A DNA stretch of 64,000 nt from Caballeronia glathei (GTDB lineage: Bacteria; Pseudomonadota; Gammaproteobacteria; Burkholderiales; Burkholderiaceae), in contig NZ_JFHC01000035.1 of NCBI RefSeq assembly GCF_000698595.1, positions 1-64,000 on the forward strand, written 5' to 3'. Made by a program: the position numbers and the translations under genes. The notes under the pieces are model-generated. The model saw only the letters and a program-made list of their open reading frames with translations. It searched no databases and had not been told where the DNA came from. Positions 58,460 through 64,000 of this stretch are shown piece after piece. Within the stretch, counting starts at the first letter, position 1; every line of letters starts with the position of its first letter.

Positions 58460-59258
58460 AGGTTGGCCTTGTCAGAGATCAAATTCGAACTGGCTTCAAC
58501 TTGCGAACACTCGCAAAGTCGCGTCGCGCCGTTGGCGCATTCCGGCTGGTCTTCCGCCGGGCTGAAATCGCCACCTTCAGTGACAGACCTTTCTGGCGCC
58601 GCTCCACCGTGCCAAGAACCATGGGGCTCGGCCGCGCCGCAACCAGCTCGCGATGAGCCGCAAGACCAAGTTCAGCAGCAACTGGAAGAGGCGAACGCCC
58701 CCGTCCAGCGCATTCACACGCGCATTGGCAATGTCCGCCGCGACTACCTGCACAAGGCCACAACCACGATCAGCCAAAACCACACGATGGTGTGTATCGA
58801 GGACCTGCAGGTGAGGAACATGTCCCGGTCGGCCGCGGGCAGTACCAAAGCACCAGGCAAGAACGTTCGGTCCAACCCTGGCCTGAATAAGTTCATCCTT
58901 GACCAAGGTTGGTCCAACTTCCGGCGCCAGTTGGACTACAAGCCGGCGTGGAACGGTGGATGGCTGATCGCCGTGCAACGGCAGAACACGAGCCGGACGT
59001 GTCCGTGTTGCGACCATATCTCAGCCGAGAATCGCAGCAAGCGCGATTTGCCTGCGTGCGCTGCGGCTTCGAGGCTAACGCCGAACACGTTGGCGCAATA
59101 AACATTCTCTCTCGCGCGATGCGAGACGAAGGGCAGGACACGGGCGACGCTTCGCATGGGTGCGCAAGCACATCCCGGATAACCTGTGGAGAGCCGGCGC
59201 AGTCGGGTCGCGCAGCGAAGCAGGAACCCGCCGAAGCGACTCCGCAGATCAACGCATA
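58460..59258 (+). pseudogene. TnpB (IS200/IS605 OrfB) remnant
   Basis: The reading frame from 58672 shows QQLEEANAPVQRIHTRIGNV, then HTMVCIEDLQVRNMSRSA, LNKFILDQGWSNFRRQL and SRTCPCC, all clear parts of the TnpB nuclease. The zinc part CVRCGFEANAEHVGAINI is in another frame (58909-59259), so at least one frameshift exists. The last catalytic Asp is Glu (NAEH), and the N-terminal part is decayed. TnpB is an RNA-guided nuclease encoded by transposons. No TnpA partner is seen. Confidence 0.8.
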
Positions 59259-60613
59259 GAGCCGTAGGAATCCCCTCCCTTTCCGCCGAACGGCGGCGGC
59301 CGCAGGCCGAGGGCGGGGCGGATGGCAAGTCGACGGTTCGCGGGGGCTCTTGCGCGTATCGCACCCCGACAGTGGACGCGAGGGCGGTTTTCGCCTCCGG
59401 ATGACGTCAAAACTTGTTCCCAAGTAAAAACTGAGCAAAAGATGCCGCTATTAACCATGTGGTCCGGGGCCGCCGCCGAGTTTCGCCGGTGAAGAACGAA
59501 TCCGGATGCACTGAATTTACAAAGCTTCGCGCGAACTCACTTGTTCGCGCTTCCATGACTTCTGCATTCTGGTTCGTAAGGCCAACATCCTGTAGTGATT
59601 CGATTAATGGCCGAGTATCTGAACACGTCACACAGGGCATCGGTTGCCCAGCATGAGTACCAGGCTCGGGAGGCAGATAATCACCCAATGGGCGGGGGAG
59701 GCTGCGGTCCCCCAAGGGGGCGAGCAAAGCACCTTGCCCTGCCTCAGGGTCAGAAGTCGCATCCAGACTGACTTTTGCTGTCGCTCTGGCGCGGGTCGTG
59801 TCGAGGTGGAAGGTGCACCGCGTCGAGGCCCCGTGGAACACACTCGACTTCTTGGATGAGGAAAAAAGACGTTACTAATCAATATGTTGCATAATAATCT
59901 TCACAGTGTTTCACGGGGAAAGGCATTCCCAGTAGGACCAATGGGCATCCGGATGAGCGCGAATCGCGTCGTTGGCAATAAGCGGAGGGCGGATGCCTGA
60001 ATCGTAACGTCCAATACGTATTTCGTCGCATTTGTTACTTCTCGACGAGAAGTCCGCGTCTTTCCGCGGTGCTGGTGATCTCTAACGCGACGGCGCACGC
60101 CGTACCCGCCGCTTGTGATTGCCTGAAGAGTGTTTCGAGTTGCATGATCCAAAAGAATAACTACCCGAGGATCCGGCGCAAGCTATGGGGCGCTTTAGTC
60201 GCCGTCCCATTTCGACGGTAGCTGCGGCGGACGCCTATCTCGGTGATAGCCAATCCATTGCACGAAGCGGACGCCGCATTAAGGCACCGGAAGGGCGCCT
60301 TTGGCGTCCGCGCTATCCTTTCCCGCCCCGAAGAGGGCCCTGAAAGGCGAGTTCTGTCGCGTACTGGATCAAGCAGCGCGCATCCCGAACCGGGTCGACC
60401 GATACAGCAACTGATTCAGTTAGAACTCGACACGTTGAAAATGGTGAAACACGGATACGCGTGTTTGCCTTGGGAGCATCCTAGCTTGACATGTGGCGCG
60501 TCCGGCACGCTCCCTCAAGTCGCTTGGAGTGACGCAGGCGCTTGCTGGGTCCCTCGCGGTGACTAGACAAGATCGGGATTCGCAGTTCCGCCGGCAAAGA
60601 TCAGCAAGTCGGA
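59259..60613. other. decayed region without a clear gene
   Basis: I find only Arg-rich overlapping frames. A frame at 59407-59841 on the minus strand (144 residues) is not supported by a ribosome binding site. A short AT-rich patch near 59870-59900 stands out. Confidence 0.4.
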
Positions 60614-60781
60614 TTAACGCTTGCGCGAGCTGCTCGTGACCTCGAATCCGACAGCCGTCTTGCGGAAGCCCTTGTATTCGTCGCGGGACGAATAGTGACC
60701 AACGCACGCGATCGCGGCATCCAGCATGATCGACGCGAGTTGCACTGGCGACATCATGCCATCGTCCCGCGTGTAAGCCAT
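60614..60781 (-). CDS. 55-residue hypothetical protein (weak)
   Basis: The frame begins MAYTRDDGMMSPVQLASIML and continues with YSSRDEYKGFRKTAVGFEV, an ordered-looking mix of helix and strand. The frame is open upstream for eight more residues. Ribosome binding site support is poor, and neighbours are decayed sequence. It may be a real small gene or a fragment. Confidence 0.35.
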   Translation of the reverse strand: MAYTRDDGMMSPVQLASIMLDAAIACVGHYSSRDEYKGFRKTAVGFEVTSSSRKR

Positions 60782-61003
60782 GAACGTCTCATCGCTGGGT
60801 TTTAACCCCGGCTCGATTCACGCGCTTGTGACACAAAAGCCCGACCTGCTAGCGAGGCGCGTCTGTTCTCGCAAAATCCCGCACCGCTGACTGATCGCAT
60901 TCGGCACCGATTACACTCATTGGATCTAGCGCTAGGAGTGACCCATTCAAAGGCTGCACTCCGGCAACAACGCGAACGGCTCCGCACCTTTGGAGGTAAC
61001 AGT

Positions 61004-61354
61004 ATGCTGCCAGAGTCGAATCTTGACGCCGAAGCACGCGCCGAGTTGCTGTGCTATCTCGTGGTGTCCCATTTGGTCGCGCGTGCAATGGTCGGCGAAT
61101 GGCTTACAGTCGAGCAGATCTATGAATCCGCTCGGATCTGGCTGCGCGCCAATGGTGGATCAGCGGACTGGCCCGAGCGATTACAGCTTGCTCGAATGTC
61201 TCTCGAGCTCGCACCTCGGATAGCGGTGCTTCCGTTTCCAAAAGACGAAGCGTCGCTCGGCAAACTGTTCGCCGACAGGTGGCAACTGGACTACCGGTCT
61301 GCGATCGTTCGTGGCATTTACGACGCGTGCGAGCGGGACCTGCGTGGCAGTTGA
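61004..61354 (+). CDS. hypothetical protein, 116 aa
   Basis: GGAGG eight bases before ATG 61004 gives a firm start for MLPESNLDAEARAELLCYLV. The chain is acidic and helical, with WLTVEQIYESARIWLRANGG in the middle. No family is recognised. It lies between decayed stretches and has no operon partner. Confidence 0.55.
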   Translation: MLPESNLDAEARAELLCYLVVSHLVARAMVGEWLTVEQIYESARIWLRANGGSADWPERLQLARMSLELAPRIAVLPFPKDEASLGKLFADRWQLDYRSAIVRGIYDACERDLRGS

Positions 61355-62700
61355 TGATCATCTCGCTGCCTGAGAACTTCTCCGTTGCCCGCGACAAAGT
61401 CCACGGCAATCGCGACTTGCCGTTTGCCGGTGTCGAAGTCGATGCCTCGGATATACCGGACCTTGATTCCCGAAGCGGCTTCAAAACTGATTCGTCATTC
61501 TTCGCATCGTCTTCCAGGGTTGGTTGCAGCATTCTGCCGCAACCAACCGGGCCACAGCTATCTATGCCGCGAGGCCGGGGGCCCGCATTGCCGGGCTCAC
61601 GTCCGCCCCTTGAGGCCTCGCGCTACCTATTTCGAATTCGAAAGAGGCAGTAAGTTTGGTCCCGAACCGGCTTTAGTCCCGGCTGGAAGTGGCATTTTCC
61701 GGCGGCGGCCTCACAAGCGAGTCCCAGCCTTATTCGAGGACGAGGGCCTAATACACGAGACGGCCAAACAAATAGCGGGTGCTGCAAAGAGAGATGGAGT
61801 AGATGTGTCTTTTCGCCGCGCGAAGCAGACCAATCCGAAAGGAAAACCGCGAGCAGAAATTGTCGAATTGCTGAAGGTCGAGAATCGGAACCCATTGAGA
61901 CGCCCTCGCGACAGGCACGTGTCGCCGTTAGCTCTAGCGGCATCCTACGAACGGGGCAGGGCTGAGGGGAAGCAGACCTCGATCCGCGAAGCGTCGAAGG
62001 TTAAAAGCTTCGATCGCGCCATTCTCAGTAGCAATTGCTAAGTTACCCAAAGAGGTTCTTGCTATCCGAAGGCGAGAATCTTTTGCAAGTGCTCGGTGAA
62101 ACGCTACTCGAACTGCAGAAGGCAATAGGTACCGAAAGGATGAAAGCGGCTGCGCAGTCGCTGAGCGAGAAGCGTCGCGTACGTTCGACCGATGAAATGG
62201 TGGCCGCATTGGCGCGAGTTCATCAGCAGGGCGACATCAAGAGCAAAGTTCGACGGGGCGACAAGCGCCTCGTGTTCGAGTTTTACTGCGCAGTGGGGCG
62301 ACGCAGGCGCCTTGCTCGCTGGTGCTGAAGAGGGCTGAAACCGCTGCTCCAAAGCTTCGTCGACACGCTGCGCCACGGCCCACGGATGCAAAAGCAGTAA
62401 GTTAAAATCGATATACTGAATCGTCCACCCCCGCCAACCTATCGCGTCAAGCAAGGCGAAGGCGCTCACGCCGCTGGTGGCCTGGACTTCAATGGAAAGC
62501 CTGCATCAGGGCGCTGCACCACACGATCCAAAGGTCGCCGCTCATTTCAACGTCATCGAGCCCTCCCTGAAATTCGTCTTGTCTCAAAGCAACGGCACTT
62601 CGCAACTTGGCACGCGCCGCTTAACGGCATCGCTTACTCCACTGGACCGGACGCCGTGCAATACTTGCGAATTGTCCCTGCCAGCATGCGAATAACGGTG
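61355..62700. other. region without a supported gene
   Basis: Frames at 61385-62041 and 62035-62328 have some helical, Arg-rich coding-like parts (for example LALAASYERGRAEGK) but no ribosome binding site and no family. They may be remains of one decayed gene. Confidence 0.4.
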
Positions 62701-63648
62701 ATGACCAGCCCCCTTTCCACGTCCATCGGGTTTAACTTCAACCCGCTCGACCGTCGCTCCGACAAGCGGGACGACGACGCCTTCATCGAGCATCTACGCT
62801 GCGGCCCGGCCGCGCGTTTTCTCGTCTTCGACGGTGACGTCCCGTTGCTCAAACGCGGAAGCGAACACGACCCGTGGTTCATCGCGAGCGAAACGGCCGT
62901 CTTCGGCAAGCCGCATCATAGCGTCTTCCTCGGGGAGGAAAGCGACGGCAGCGGACGTTTTGCGCTCGGCTTCGCGCTCAGCCTCTCGCCAGAGGGCCCA
63001 TCGTCGGGCTCGGTCCACGATCGTATCGACCTTCGCTCAATCGCGCTGCAGGGCCTTGTGGCTGCTGGGGTGCTCGGAATACTGGGCGAGGCGAAGGCGA
63101 TGCTCGACTGGCACCGTCGCCACTCCTTCTGTGCGAACTGCGGCTCCGCAAGCCGCGTCACGACGGCCGGCTGGCACCGCATCTGCGACGCTTGCGGCGC
63201 ACGGCATTTCCCGCGGGTGGATCCAGTCGTGATTATGCTGGTGGTTGATGGCGAGCGGTGTCTGCTCGGACGCCAGCGCCATTTCGCCCCGGGAATGTAC
63301 TCGGCGCTTGCTGGTTTCGTTGAACCGGGCGAGACCGTCGAAGACGCCGTGCGCCGCGAAGTGATGGAGGAAGCTCGCTTGAGGTGTGCAAAGGTTGTTT
63401 ACTTCGCGTCGCAGCCGTGGCCGTTTCCTTCATCCCTGATGATCGGCTGCTTTGTGCACGCACGCGATACAGACATCGTCGTCGACACGTCAGAGCTCGA
63501 AGACGCTCGCTGGTTCTCGCGCCCGGAGGTCGCGGCGATGCTCTTGGGAACGCATGCGCGCGGGCTGTCGACGCCCAAGCCGTTCGCCATCGCCCATCAT
63601 TTGCTTCACGCGTACGTTGCTGAAGGTGCCTCCGTATTGCGTGGCTGA
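62701..63648 (+). CDS. nudC: NudC-like NADH pyrophosphatase
   Basis: The 315-residue protein has an N-terminal domain, a zinc site (CANC with CDAC), and the Nudix box GFVEPGETVEDAVRREVMEEARL; the box's usual Gly near its end is Arg here. SQPWPFPSSLM follows it, the NudC mark for NAD(H) recognition. NudC hydrolyses NADH and removes NAD caps from RNA. I used ATG 62701; ATG 62686 is possible. It is an intact, chromosome-like gene at the edge of decayed DNA. Confidence 0.85.
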   Translation: MTSPLSTSIGFNFNPLDRRSDKRDDDAFIEHLRCGPAARFLVFDGDVPLLKRGSEHDPWFIASETAVFGKPHHSVFLGEESDGSGRFALGFALSLSPEGPSSGSVHDRIDLRSIALQGLVAAGVLGILGEAKAMLDWHRRHSFCANCGSASRVTTAGWHRICDACGARHFPRVDPVVIMLVVDGERCLLGRQRHFAPGMYSALAGFVEPGETVEDAVRREVMEEARLRCAKVVYFASQPWPFPSSLMIGCFVHARDTDIVVDTSELEDARWFSRPEVAAMLLGTHARGLSTPKPFAIAHHLLHAYVAEGASVLRG

Positions 63649-64000
63649 GCGCACCGCGGCAAAAGCTCCGCCGAAGATCCCGCTATAAGGAGTGCTAACA
63701 GTCGCCCGCAATCGCTTGGTGCGCACGACTAGAAGGAGCACTTGCGGCGCGCAGCGTCGGTGGCGGCCGATTCTTGCCGGACCCCGGGTTGACTCGAATG
63801 ACGCTTGGGGCCCGACTCGGCCCTTGGGCGTGGCGCCGTCGTGATGGCCGCTTCAGAATGCAACGGTGATTAATCTGATGAACACCCTCCGCACCTTATA
63901 AGTTACCGGTGAGAGGGCGCTGAGGTGGACGTCAACCGTGCGTCGGTCATGAAATGCCGGTCATACCCCCTACAACGGTCGTTCGTGAAGTGGCAATACC
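63649..64000. other. intergenic region, no gene seen
   Basis: No frame with a ribosome binding site is visible. There may be a terminator or promoter beyond the window end. Confidence 0.4.

Noticed and set aside
59407..59841. Minus-strand frame of 144 residues
   Set aside because: No ribosome binding site and no family; it overlaps other frames in decayed DNA.
61385..62328. Two plus-strand frames with some ordered sequence
   Set aside because: They overlap at 62035 and lack ribosome binding sites. They may be remains of one gene, but I could not build a convincing product.

Overview
The window looks like part of a large plasmid or secondary replicon from a Burkholderiales bacterium (Burkholderia, Paraburkholderia or Caballeronia type). 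The evidence is high GC content, strong AGGAG-type ribosome binding sites, Burkholderia-like small proteins, and a complete set of plasmid functions: an iteron-dependent initiator, ParA/ParB with candidate parS sites, a conjugation and thin-pilus operon, a primase, a KfrB-like protein and a PRTRC cassette. No rRNA or tRNA gene was recognised and no CRISPR array was seen.

Layout. 0.4-5.5 kb holds accessory and small genes: a degenerate phosphopantetheinyl-transferase-like protein, small membrane or disordered proteins, and a DNA-binding protein with two winged-helix repeats. 5.6-11.6 kb is the PRTRC cassette on the minus strand, in the order ParB, E, C, F, B, A, ThiF. A and ThiF resemble a JAMM peptidase and a ubiquitin-E1-like enzyme. 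B carries an E2-like cysteine motif, and C is small enough to be a ubiquitin-like modifier. 11.8-13.4 kb has a frameshifted small gene and an N-6 methylase-like protein, followed by an intergenic region with DnaA boxes and a perfect palindrome. 14.0-17.3 kb is a plus-strand run of small genes plus a DUF1173 gene. 17.6-23.6 kb is accessory cargo: a KAP P-loop NTPase, a Lar-like protein, and a tyrosine recombinase with a partner gene. 24.9-26.2 kb has the ParM-like PRTRC protein D and a small partner. 27.2-30.8 kb is a minus-strand DNA-metabolism group: a small protein, a KfrB-like protein, an SSB interrupted by an amber codon, and a TOPRIM primase. 31.2-36.5 kb is a plus-strand group: a NERD-domain protein, a coiled-coil protein, a FlhC-family protein, small proteins and a CAP-domain lipoprotein.

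36.6-51.9 kb is one long minus-strand operon. It starts with VirB8, VirB9, VirB10 and lytic transglycosylase genes and runs into pilL, N, O, P, Q, R, S and V. It therefore combines a type IV secretion core with an IncI-like type IVB pilus. 53.0-58.0 kb is the replication and partition core: rep, two sets of iterons, parA, parB and two parS-like palindromes. 58.5-64 kb is decayed DNA with a TnpB pseudogene, a few small genes and an intact nudC-like gene.

A second layer of organisation is repeated sequence between genes. Eight copies of a short hairpin with a constant GCATCGA flank lie in leader regions, and several are followed by an intrinsic terminator. Six promoters share a CCTTGACTTC core and sit in front of plus-strand genes. 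These repeats suggest that many backbone genes are controlled together.
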